NCBI GenBank assembly: GCA_945948555.1
Contig: CAMFBM010000024.1
Location: 1 to 37,139, forward strand
Direction: 5' to 3'
Length of the DNA stretch: 37,139 nucleotides
DNA from: an uncultured Bacteroidales bacterium
Lineage (GTDB): Bacteria > Bacteroidota > Bacteroidia > Bacteroidales > UBA932
The position numbers and the translations under genes are program-made. Below, piece after piece: positions 7,385 to 15,167 of this stretch; within the stretch, counting starts at the first letter, position 1, and each line of letters begins with the position of its first letter. Below the pieces are notes generated by a model. The model worked only from the letters and a program-made list of their open reading frames with translations, searched no databases and was not told where the DNA came from.

Positions 7385-7388
7385 ATGG

Positions 7389-7718
7389 TTACTTCTTTAC
7401 CGGTTTGAACGCTTCTTCAACAATTAAATCTCTAATATGTCCAAACTGACGGGTCGTGTGAATTCTTATCTGTTGGTCAATCAGATCATTGCAAAAATCT
7501 TTAACATCAGCTTCTGTAATCGCAGAGTTCTCCTTGCTTTCAAAGAACACGTCAACAATCTTTGGGTCGGATTCTGATTCATTCTGATAGATATAGAAAC
7601 GACCAGAGTACTTGTATGCAGATGCTACAATAGCTTCTTTGTCGTATAGTTCAGTATTTACTGCAACCATAAACTTGTTGCCTTCAACAACATTGACAAA
7701 ATCCTTTAAATGGCTCAT
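7389..7718 (-). CDS. hxsD: His-Xaa-Ser system protein HxsD
   Basis: The 109-residue protein resembles HxsD, the small fourth member of the Hxs system. An N-terminal half alternates strands (LYDKEAIVASAYKYSGRFYIY). The C-terminal part, FCNDLIDQQIRIHTTRQFGHIRDLIVEEAF, follows the family pattern of a Leu-x-Asp-x-x-x-Arg block, then Ile-Arg-x-Leu-Ile and Ala-Phe. The fold recalls precursor-recognition (PqqD-like) partners of radical SAM maturases, but no homology is claimed. It has no signal peptide, so it should act in the cytoplasm, perhaps delivering HxsA to HxsB or HxsC. It lies 11 bases after the protease gene and four before hxsB. Confidence 0.85.
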   Translation of the reverse strand: MSHLKDFVNVVEGNKFMVAVNTELYDKEAIVASAYKYSGRFYIYQNESESDPKIVDVFFESKENSAITEADVKDFCNDLIDQQIRIHTTRQFGHIRDLIVEEAFKPVKK

Positions 7719-7729
7719 ATTTAATTAAT

Positions 7730-9796
7730 TTACTGTATTCTTTCTTTAGTGGTGATTTTCAATACGCTTCTGTCATAATCTATCTCAATCTTTCCTAGTC
7801 TATTAAGAACAGACTGGCCGAGGAGGAGAGGTGCATTATTGCTTTCTACGACTGATGCTCTCACATTTTCAAGCTCAAGTCCGCCGAAAGTGATTTTCTT
7901 TATATTGAGAACTGTTCCAACAGAGATATCTCCATTGGCATCCATGTATCTTGCTTTGCCAATGACATCACTAGAAGACAGGTATTCGTTCTTGAACATG
8001 AATGTGGCTTCGACTCTGGATATAGTGACATCAGCTGCTCCTGTATCGAAAATAAAGTGAAGTGGAAGACCATTGACGCTGCACTTAACCTGGGTAACAC
8101 CGCCATGTCGAGTGAAAGGAACTTCGACAACTTTTTCTGCATACTCAACGAGTGCCTCATTTGATGATTCCTGCTCAGTCTCTTGTGGAAAATACTTTTC
8201 CATCAGAGCTTTGAATGCATCCAGATTTCTGATGTTGTCAATATCATCATCTGTCATCATATGGTGATATGATTTGTTACCACGTTTGAGTGACTCCTCA
8301 AGATAATAGAGAGATTTTTCTGTATCGCCCATCAATGAGTAAAGACATGCAGCCTCATAACGAACTCCTTCCTCCTCGCTTGACTCAAGCATCTTATTCA
8401 TCCACTCAATAGCCTCCTCATTTCTGCCAAGGTGCATATGGGCATACATTGTACATGAACCTTCTTCTGGGATAGTGTCCTTTTGAACCACCATCTCAAA
8501 ATCCTGTTTCGCTAATTCGCTCTCGCCCTTAAGTAAATACATATTTCCGCGAGACATAATAGCATAAGGATAATCAGCATCTAATGTGATGGAAGTGGTA
8601 TAGTCTTCAATTGCTCCGTCAATGTCTTTGATGTTATCCTTAAACCAACCTCTACGATAGTAACCACCAGCATAATCAGGCACTGCTTCAATATACTGAT
8701 CCATCACTTCGATAGCAGTCTGTATCTGGCCAGCCTCATAATAGATGTTTGCCTTATAGAGGATATAATCTGTATCTTTCGGGTCAAGCGCAATTGCCTT
8801 ATCCATATATTCAATAGCAGAAGCCCATTCACCCATATCCTCATAACAGCTTGAAATACGTCCGTATGTCATTGCATCCTCATCCAGTTTGCTGGCTTTG
8901 AGATAGTTTGTAATCGCATCCGTATACCTTTTTGTATGTTCATTGATAACTCCAAGACAATATGGCCAATAAGAATTGTTCGAATCAGTTACAGTCTTAG
9001 CCTTTAGTTTGGTGTTGATCTGGACAAATGCAGAGTCTGCGACATCTACCATCAGTCTGAAAGCCTTATTGTCATAATCCAATTCCAAAGCCTTTACAAT
9101 ATCACTTGCAGCCTCCATGTATTTGCCCAATCCCATATAGGCCTCTGCTCTAAATGAATATCCAGAAGCATACTCAGAATACAGAGCCACTACGTTATCA
9201 TATAAATCCACTGCACTTTGGAAGTTCTTTCGTGCAACTTCATTTCGTCCTAGTCCCATATATGGTAGTGGAGAATTAGCATCTAGTTTCTTCATTGCTT
9301 TATAATCTGCATCTGCAAGATCATATTTCTCCTGCTCATAATAGATTTGAGCGCGCTCCCAATACGAATCGTCATCTTCCGGATTATATGAAATAGCCAT
9401 AGTGAAATCTGTAATTGCTTCTTCATACTTCTCCAGAGCCTCGTATATACCAGCTCTTTTATAATGACATGCACCCTTATATTCCTTATCTTTCTTTGGA
9501 ATATACTTTAAAGCATTATCAATAGACGACAACGCTCTACCAAACTCTTCATTGCGGAATTGCAAATGAGCCAAATACAGATAAGCGTATCCATTCTCCG
9601 GGTGTTCCTCAATCTCCTTAGAAAAAGATTCCTCAGCTTTCTTGGAATCTCTCTCATCCAACGCCTCCATACCCTTACGGAAATTGTAAGAATCTGCATA
9701 CTTGTTATACTTTTGGGCGTTTGCACTTATTGAGAATAAGCATAGACATCCAAGGCAAATAAATAATGTCTTGAAGAAATGGATGAGATGTTTCAT
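7730..9796 (-). CDS. Secreted TPR protein with retropepsin-like aspartic protease domain
   Basis: The 688-residue product starts with a signal peptide (MKHLIHFFKTLFICLG to SANAQ). About a dozen TPR units follow from residue 30 to 530, seen as repeated Gly/Ala/Tyr-x-x-Ala-x-x-Tyr patterns. The C-terminal 120 residues form a retropepsin-like domain: FDTGAAD with the catalytic Asp at residue 584, an ISVG strand, and LLLGQSVLNRLG. Such domains cleave as dimers with one Asp per chain. The ATG at 9796 is chosen over an upstream GTG at 9817 that lies in an inverted repeat. It is the first gene of the hxs operon, 11 bases before hxsD. A protease exported to the same side as HxsA suggests it trims or matures the modified peptide; this is inference, and it may instead be a general periplasmic TPR protease. 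Confidence 0.85.
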   Translation of the reverse strand: MKHLIHFFKTLFICLGCLCLFSISANAQKYNKYADSYNFRKGMEALDERDSKKAEESFSKEIEEHPENGYAYLYLAHLQFRNEEFGRALSSIDNALKYIPKKDKEYKGACHYKRAGIYEALEKYEEAITDFTMAISYNPEDDDSYWERAQIYYEQEKYDLADADYKAMKKLDANSPLPYMGLGRNEVARKNFQSAVDLYDNVVALYSEYASGYSFRAEAYMGLGKYMEAASDIVKALELDYDNKAFRLMVDVADSAFVQINTKLKAKTVTDSNNSYWPYCLGVINEHTKRYTDAITNYLKASKLDEDAMTYGRISSCYEDMGEWASAIEYMDKAIALDPKDTDYILYKANIYYEAGQIQTAIEVMDQYIEAVPDYAGGYYRRGWFKDNIKDIDGAIEDYTTSITLDADYPYAIMSRGNMYLLKGESELAKQDFEMVVQKDTIPEEGSCTMYAHMHLGRNEEAIEWMNKMLESSEEEGVRYEAACLYSLMGDTEKSLYYLEESLKRGNKSYHHMMTDDDIDNIRNLDAFKALMEKYFPQETEQESSNEALVEYAEKVVEVPFTRHGGVTQVKCSVNGLPLHFIFDTGAADVTISRVEATFMFKNEYLSSSDVIGKARYMDANGDISVGTVLNIKKITFGGLELENVRASVVESNNAPLLLGQSVLNRLGKIEIDYDRSVLKITTKERIQ

Positions 9797-9816
9797 GGTA
9801 CTTGGCTGGTGTATCA

Positions 9817-10004
9817 CTCAGTGCCAAAGTGATGTGGTTGCAATGCAGAAGCGTGGCACTGAGCTTATCTACCTTAGCTGGTCCTAGGAAAACCATGTGC
9901 ATAAATATGCTTCAGTACCACGCCGTAATTCGCAAGCGAATACGACGGAGTAACGAGCTTATTCTCTGCACTTTTCGAATTTCCTAGGTTCGCTAAGCGA
10001 GAAC
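9817..10004. repeat. Inverted-repeat-rich leader upstream of the hxs operon
   Basis: Four inverted repeats lie in about 190 bases: CTCAGTGCCA 9817-9826 with TGGCACTGAG 9854-9863; CCTAGGAAA 9883-9891 with TTTCCTAGG 9980-9988; ATTCGC 9928-9933 with GCGAAT 9936-9941; and an imperfect palindrome at 9988-10004. The region has no gene. It may be a structured operon leader, operator sites, or a decayed small mobile element. Confidence 0.5.
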
Positions 10005-10437
10005 AAACTACACTTCCGTGATATTTTGTTTCAGTATGTTCAGCAAATATAGACAATATTATCCGAATGTTGGATATCAAACTACGAGATTATTTATCAA
10101 CAGCGGTGTCACCCTCTTGCCAAAACAAGTTTGTCAAGAAGGCGACCTATCTATTACTCCGGACCGCCGCAAGACTCTCATCTTTTCGCAGAAAAGCCAA
10201 GAGACTTGCTCGTTGAAGGCGATCCTCCGGGTGCAAGGGCGGCACCAGCCTCTCAAAGTGCTGGAATGTAATCAGCAGGCTTTTTAAACAATTACTAAAT
10301 ATTTGTTCAGACACCCTGTTCAGGGCATCCGCTTTCAAAGATAATGTAATCAACTTCCAACGGCACATCTATCAGACTGCCTACCTGTCATATTTTGTAA
10401 AAAGGGCAATTTTTGTCGAATCGGCAAAAAAGTTCAG
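10005..10437. other. Gene-poor stretch between hxs operon and peptidase M64
   Basis: No gene is supported here. A 73-codon minus-strand frame (10147-10368) and an 89-codon plus-strand frame have no family resemblance. A TATCTTTG box on the minus strand at 10336-10343 fits a -7 element but lacks a -33 partner; it points toward the hxs operon 540 bases away. The G+C content rises here, so the island boundary is likely nearby. Confidence 0.35.
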
Positions 10438-11742
10438 TTATTCTGAGGTGTAGAATTCGATGAGCCTGCGTATGGCCGTCTGGCAGACAGGGCAGAAGAC
10501 AGGTGCCTCGTTGGTGTGCATACGGCAGTCCGGATAGGCACGGAAGACTCCTTTCGACATATAGCCTGCCCCCTCGAAAACACCGAGGAATTTCTCAGGG
10601 CTCTCCCCTGCCGCGATTCTTTTCCACATTTCAGCCGCAGGACAAGGAGCGAAGTCAGACGGTACAGCCGCTCCGGGAGGAAGCATATCGGGCCATTTTG
10701 AAGAGAAGTCCCTGAGCGTGGTTATGTTCTGTTCCCATGGCTCGACCTGGGGGAAATAGTACGGTGTGTACTGGTCATCGTAAAAATATTCATCGGCAAG
10801 TCCGGCGAAGCTGTGTCCGAATTCGTGGACTACGACAGGTTTGAAAAAGGGATGGTGGGCCGTTGTGAGGGTGTAGGAATTGTAGATGCCTCCCCCGCCG
10901 TAGGTGTCCGTGTTGGCAAGGATGATGATGTGCTCGTAGGGCAGTCCCGCTAGAAGGTTGTGAAGGGTACGGAGCCTGAGGGTTGTCAGGTAGCGGTCAG
11001 AGTAGAAGGTGCTGAAATTGGCACTCAGGACGGTGTCCTTCCAGTCTCCCTCCAAAGGCACACTCACTCCGCTGTCAGTTGAAGGGAGGGCGACGGCAAT
11101 GAAATTGAAACGGTCAGCAAGGCTCCTGAAAGGTTCATAGGATAGGATTTCATTGGCGGTGACGGCAGCATCCCTGAAGAAAAGTTCCGCCTCGGATGCC
11201 GTGTAGCCTTCAGCGACAATTGCCACATCTATGCATTCCTCGGGAGTCCCGGACTGACGGACATACCTGAACGGGACATCGGCAGACCTGTCCAGATGCC
11301 TGATCAGAATGTCCCCGGGATCGACCTCGTGCTCGTATGAAGCACTTACGCCACCTTTGAATCCGTACAGTTCCACGCGGACAATCGCCTTTTTCTCCGG
11401 CATCGGAAGAAGGAAGACGTTCTCGAAGGAACGGCGCACCGAAACAGCCTCCTGTGTTGTCTGCCATTCCTGGAAGAGGGTCGAGAAACTATGTCTGTAA
11501 AGGACACGGCCTGTTGCAGCGTCACGCATCGAAATCTGTCCGTTTCCTTTCAAGGGAACCGAATCCATATTGCAGTTCCTCCCGTACCATCCGTCAAAAC
11601 AGGACATCTCGTCAAGGGAAATTTCCTGGGTCCGGTCGGTTCCGGTAAAAATGTAATCGATTCTCAGCGTTCTGTCGTATGCGGCGGCGATGCTCGCAAG
11701 AGCGAGCGAAAATGCTATAATACAGCATATTTTCTTAATCAT
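10438..11742 (-). CDS. Secreted M64 family metallopeptidase
   Basis: The 434-residue protein has an N-terminal signal peptide (to about Ala-Ala-Ala near residue 21) and a beta-rich domain followed by the catalytic domain. HEFGHSFAGLADEY at residues 306-319 is the zinc motif of peptidase family M64 (HExxHxxxGLxDEY), known from IgA peptidase of Clostridium ramosum and found in many Bacteroidota. The block VAIVAEGYTASEAELFFRDA and the C-terminal cysteine pair (FCPVCQ) are also typical of Bacteroidota members. It is probably exported to the periplasm or cell surface and cuts proteins; the substrate is not evident. It stands alone, divergent from asnB. Confidence 0.9.
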   Translation of the reverse strand: MIKKICCIIAFSLALASIAAAYDRTLRIDYIFTGTDRTQEISLDEMSCFDGWYGRNCNMDSVPLKGNGQISMRDAATGRVLYRHSFSTLFQEWQTTQEAVSVRRSFENVFLLPMPEKKAIVRVELYGFKGGVSASYEHEVDPGDILIRHLDRSADVPFRYVRQSGTPEECIDVAIVAEGYTASEAELFFRDAAVTANEILSYEPFRSLADRFNFIAVALPSTDSGVSVPLEGDWKDTVLSANFSTFYSDRYLTTLRLRTLHNLLAGLPYEHIIILANTDTYGGGGIYNSYTLTTAHHPFFKPVVVHEFGHSFAGLADEYFYDDQYTPYYFPQVEPWEQNITTLRDFSSKWPDMLPPGAAVPSDFAPCPAAEMWKRIAAGESPEKFLGVFEGAGYMSKGVFRAYPDCRMHTNEAPVFCPVCQTAIRRLIEFYTSE

Positions 11743-11809
11743 AGATGTATATTAGAATATAAATGCATTAAAATCGAATGCAAATATGCTAAATATACCG
11801 TTAAATCAC

Positions 11810-11817
11810 TAAATTTG
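11810..11817 (+). promoter_or_regulatory. Possible asnB -7 box
   Basis: TAAATTTG matches TAnnTTTG, 68 bases ahead of the asnB ATG. No clear -33 TTTG is seen at the right distance. Confidence 0.35.
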
Positions 11818-11885
11818 TAGGATTTTGTTTTGACAAAAAATTTTGACATAAATACATAAGACGAACTTTATAAAAAGAAGAAAAC

Positions 11886-13580
11886 ATGTGTGGATTCGTA
11901 GGAATTTTCGGGATGAAGGACCCGACAGTGGACTGGAGGACCAAAGCATTGAAGATGTCTGCAAAAATCAGGCATCGCGGACCGGACTGGAGCGGGATTT
12001 TTGCTGACGGGAACTGCATACTTGCGCACGAGAGGCTTGCCATCGTGGACCCTCTTTCCGGGGGGCAGCCGCTCTATTCAACGGACGGAAGGAAAGTGCT
12101 TGCAGTCAACGGAGAGATTTACAACCATCAGGCCATCAGAAAGGAACTGGCCGGGGAATACTCTTTCAGGACAGGTTCTGACTGTGAGGTCATTCTGGCC
12201 CTTTACGAGAAGAAGGGACTGGATTTTCTGGAGGACATCAACGGAATATACGCTTTTGCACTATATGACTCGGAGAAGGATGCCCTTCTGGTTGCCCGTG
12301 ATCCGATCGGCGTGATTCCGCTTTACATCGGACACGACAAGGACGGAACGGTGTATGTGGCAAGCGAGTTGAAGGCTCTGGAGGGATTCTGCGACGAATA
12401 TGAGCCGTTCCTGCCGGGACATTACTATTGGAGCAAGGACGGGAAATGCACACAGTGGTACAAGAGGGATTGGTTCGAATATGATGCCGTGAAGGACAAC
12501 GGGGCGGATGTCAGAGAACTGAGGGAGGCCCTTGTTGCTTCAGTCAAAAGGCAGCTGATGTCCGATGTGCCTTACGGGGTGCTGCTGAGCGGCGGTCTGG
12601 ACTCGTCCATCACAAGTGCAATTGCAGCGCAGTTCGCACAGAACCGTGTCGAGGATGACAGCAGGAGCACTGCCTGGTGGCCGAGGCTGCACAGTTTTGC
12701 AGTCGGGCTTAAAGGCGCTCCGGACCTTGCCAAGGCACGCGAAATGGCTGATTTCATTGGAACTGTGCATCACGAAGTCAACTACACCGTGCAGGAAGGC
12801 CTCGATGCCATCCGCGATGTCATCTATTTCATTGAGACCTACGATGTTACCACAGTCAGAGCATCTACTCCAATGTACCTGCTTGCAAGGGTGATCAAGA
12901 GTATGGGAATCAAGATGGTGCTCAGCGGAGAAGGAGCAGATGAAATTTTCGGCGGCTATCTTTATTTCCACAAGGCCCCGTCCGCACAGGCTTTCCACGA
13001 GGAGACAGTGAGGAAAATCTCAAAGCTCTACCAGTACGACTGCCTCAGGGCAAACAAGTCACTGGCCGCCTGGGGCGTGGAAGGCAGGGTTCCTTTCCTT
13101 GACAAGGAGTTCCTTGATGTGGCGATGAGACTCAATCCGAAGGCGAAGATGTGCCCGGGCAGGACGGTCGAGAAGAAGATTCTCAGGGAGGCCTTTGAGG
13201 ACATGCTTCCGGAATCAGTTGCCTGGAGGCAGAAGGAGCAGTTCTCCGATGGCGTGGGATACAACTGGATTGATTCCCTGAAGGCCGTTGCAGAGTCATC
13301 GGTCAGCGACGAGGAAATGGCAAATGCAGCTGAAAGATTCCCAATCAATCCTCCTATGAACAAGGAGGAGTATTGCTACAGAAGGATTTTCGAGGAACAT
13401 TTTCCAAGTGACTCCGCGGCCAGGAGCGTCCCGAGCGTTCCGAGTGTGGCTTGTTCGTCAGCAGTCGCCCTTGAATGGGATGAGGCGTTCAAGAATCTGA
13501 ACGACCCGAGCGGACGCGCCGTAGCCGGAGTCCACAATGAAGCCTATATCATTCCACAACAGGAAGTTGAGAAAGACTAG
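11886..13580 (+). CDS. asnB: Asparagine synthase B (glutamine-hydrolysing)
   Basis: The 564-residue protein has the class II glutaminase domain, with Cys2 as nucleophile after Met removal (MCGFVGIFG), RHRGPD near 29-34 and NGEIYNH at 75-81. The ATP-pyrophosphatase domain follows, with SGGLDSS at 235-241 and SGEGADEIFGGYLYFHKAP. It converts aspartate, glutamine and ATP into asparagine and glutamate in the cytoplasm. The length is normal for AsnB of the E. coli type. The last 32 bases overlap the 3' end of the convergent trpB2 gene, so the two transcripts share complementary ends. No neighbouring asparagine genes are seen. Confidence 0.95.
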   Translation: MCGFVGIFGMKDPTVDWRTKALKMSAKIRHRGPDWSGIFADGNCILAHERLAIVDPLSGGQPLYSTDGRKVLAVNGEIYNHQAIRKELAGEYSFRTGSDCEVILALYEKKGLDFLEDINGIYAFALYDSEKDALLVARDPIGVIPLYIGHDKDGTVYVASELKALEGFCDEYEPFLPGHYYWSKDGKCTQWYKRDWFEYDAVKDNGADVRELREALVASVKRQLMSDVPYGVLLSGGLDSSITSAIAAQFAQNRVEDDSRSTAWWPRLHSFAVGLKGAPDLAKAREMADFIGTVHHEVNYTVQEGLDAIRDVIYFIETYDVTTVRASTPMYLLARVIKSMGIKMVLSGEGADEIFGGYLYFHKAPSAQAFHEETVRKISKLYQYDCLRANKSLAAWGVEGRVPFLDKEFLDVAMRLNPKAKMCPGRTVEKKILREAFEDMLPESVAWRQKEQFSDGVGYNWIDSLKAVAESSVSDEEMANAAERFPINPPMNKEEYCYRRIFEEHFPSDSAARSVPSVPSVACSSAVALEWDEAFKNLNDPSGRAVAGVHNEAYIIPQQEVEKD

Positions 13581-14919
13581 CAGCAATGTCGGCATCGGTA
13601 GGGATGACATCGGTCATAGTACCGTCATTGAACTGCCCGTAGGCCTTCAAGTCGAAATAACCTGTACCGGTGAGTCCGAAGACTATGTTCTTTGCCTCGC
13701 CGGTTTCCTTGCATTTAAGGGCCTCGTCGATAGCCACACGGATTGCATGGCTGCTTTCAGGAGCAGGCAGCGTTCCCTCCAGCCTTGCGAACAACTGAGC
13801 CGCCTCGAAAACGGATGTCTGTTCAACTGCGCGGGCCTCGAACAGGCCGTCGTGATAGAGTTGTGACAGAATCGGGCTCATTCCGTGGTATCTGAGTCCT
13901 CCTGCATGGTTTGCAGACGGAATGAACTGATTGCCGAGCGTGTACATCTTGGCAAGAGGGCATATCATACCCGTGTCGGCAAAATCGTATGCAAACTTTC
14001 CCCTCGTGAAGCTAGGGCAGGATGCCGGCTCAACGGCAATAATCTTATAATCAGCTTCTCCACGCAAAATCTCGCCGACAAACGGACTGATGAGACCTCC
14101 GAGGTTTGATCCGCCTCCGGCACATCCGACAATAATGTCGGGTTTGATCCCGTATTTGTCAAGAGCGGCTTTGGTTTCCAGTCCGATTACTGTCTGGTGA
14201 AGGAGAACCTGATTCAGCACAGAGCCAAGGACATATCTGTAGCCCGGATGAGTTACGGCTGATTCCACTGCCTCGGAAATGGCACATCCCAGACTTCCTG
14301 TCGTGTCAGGGAATTTCTCAAGCAAGGCCTTTCCAACCTGGGTCTCCATACTTGGTGAAGGAGTCACGGAAGCGCCATACGTCCTCATAACCTCTCTTCT
14401 GAAAGGCTTCTGTTCGTACGAACATTTAACCATAAAGACCTTGCAATCAAGCCCGAAATATGAACAGGCCATACTCATTGCAGTACCCCACTGCCCTGCT
14501 CCGGTCTCGGTCGTTACACCTTTCAGTCCCTGTTTCTTTGCATAGTAGGCCTGAGCGATTGCAGAGTTCAGTTTGTGGCTGCCGGAGGTGTTATTCCCCT
14601 CGAACTTGTAATAGATGTGGGCTGGCGTACCGAGCGCCTTCTCAAGGAAATATGCCCTTACCAGAGGTGAAGGTCTGTACATTTTGTAGAAATCCCTTAT
14701 TTCCTGAGGGATGTCGAAATAAGGTGTTTCATTGTCCAGTTCCTGCTTGCACAGATCCTCGCAAAATACCTGTCCAAGTTCTTCTTGGGTCATTGGCTGA
14801 TGAGTACCGGGATTGAGCAGCGGAGCCGGTTTGTTCTTCATGTCCGCACGGACATTGTACCATTGTGACGGAATCTCATTCTCAGCGAGGTAGATTTTGT
14901 AGGGGATTTTCGTTTCCAT
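13549..14919 (-). CDS. trpB: Tryptophan synthase beta chain, TrpB2 type
   Basis: The 456-residue protein belongs to the TrpB2 subfamily, which is longer than TrpB1 and has the N-terminal extension seen here (LPxxWYNVRAD-like, RPSPLVRA). PLP-binding Lys116 lies in NTSGSHKLNSA, the catalytic Glu138 in TTETGAGQWG, and the phosphate loop in GCAGGGSNLGG. It joins indole and serine to tryptophan. No trpA or other trp gene is adjacent; TrpB2 enzymes often work alone, probably salvaging free indole. A tandem-Trp leader peptide and hairpin terminator sit upstream, so expression should respond to charged tRNA-Trp. The stop lies inside the end of the convergent asnB. Confidence 0.93.
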   Translation of the reverse strand: METKIPYKIYLAENEIPSQWYNVRADMKNKPAPLLNPGTHQPMTQEELGQVFCEDLCKQELDNETPYFDIPQEIRDFYKMYRPSPLVRAYFLEKALGTPAHIYYKFEGNNTSGSHKLNSAIAQAYYAKKQGLKGVTTETGAGQWGTAMSMACSYFGLDCKVFMVKCSYEQKPFRREVMRTYGASVTPSPSMETQVGKALLEKFPDTTGSLGCAISEAVESAVTHPGYRYVLGSVLNQVLLHQTVIGLETKAALDKYGIKPDIIVGCAGGGSNLGGLISPFVGEILRGEADYKIIAVEPASCPSFTRGKFAYDFADTGMICPLAKMYTLGNQFIPSANHAGGLRYHGMSPILSQLYHDGLFEARAVEQTSVFEAAQLFARLEGTLPAPESSHAIRVAIDEALKCKETGEAKNIVFGLTGTGYFDLKAYGQFNDGTMTDVIPTDADIAASLSQLPVVE

Positions 14920-14964
14920 AGTTTTTCGTTTTATTGTAATTTATTGGATTTTAGAATATGCAAC

Positions 14965-15003
14965 AAAAAAAACAGAGCCCCGTCGCAGTTGCGGCAGGAC
15001 TCT
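14965..15003 (-). terminator. trpB attenuator terminator hairpin
   Basis: On the minus strand a 14-position stem (14974-14987 with 14990-15003) has two G-U pairs, one A-C mismatch and a loop of about two bases, and is followed by eight T (14965-14972). It lies 31 bases after the stop of the leader peptide and 45 bases before the trpB ATG, so it would end transcription before trpB. Confidence 0.78.
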
Positions 15004-15034
15004 ATTGTACATTAAACAACGGTTGACTGACCCT

Positions 15035-15091
15035 CTACGACTTCTTGAGCTGTAAAAGGCGCCACCAACTGTTATTTGAATAATTTCTCAT
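15035..15091 (-). CDS. trpL: trp leader peptide with tandem Trp codons
   Basis: An ATG at 15091 opens an 18-codon frame reading MRNYSNNSWWRLLQLKKS and ending in TAG. Residues 9 and 10 are consecutive Trp codons (15067-15062). It begins just after a promoter-like site and ends 31 bases before a rho-independent terminator, the classic layout of a ribosome-controlled attenuator. When charged tRNA-Trp is scarce the ribosome would stall at the Trp pair and alter the folding downstream. The Trp-codon region (CAGTTG, plus-strand 15066-15071) is complementary to the terminator loop and 5' arm (plus-strand 14986-14991), a possible alternative pairing. The symbol is by role, not homology. Confidence 0.72.
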   Translation of the reverse strand: MRNYSNNSWWRLLQLKKS

Positions 15092-15110
15092 TTTTTCTCA
15101 ATTGCGACTG

Positions 15111-15141
15111 CTAAATTACGTCAACATTTTCAGAAATCCAA
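15111..15141 (-). promoter_or_regulatory. Promoter of the trpB leader transcript
   Basis: On the minus strand TTG (plus 15139-15141) and TAATTTAG (plus 15111-15118) are 20 bases apart, close to the TTTG/TAnnTTTG pattern with one mismatch. The start of transcription would be near 15104, about 13 bases before the leader ATG. Confidence 0.45.
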
Positions 15142-15167
15142 GATTATTTTTGATTTTTTAGGACTCC

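Noticed and set aside
10147..10368. 73-codon minus-strand frame before peptidase M64
   Set aside because: No recognisable protein pattern. It overlaps an equally open plus-strand frame, so coding cannot be favoured.
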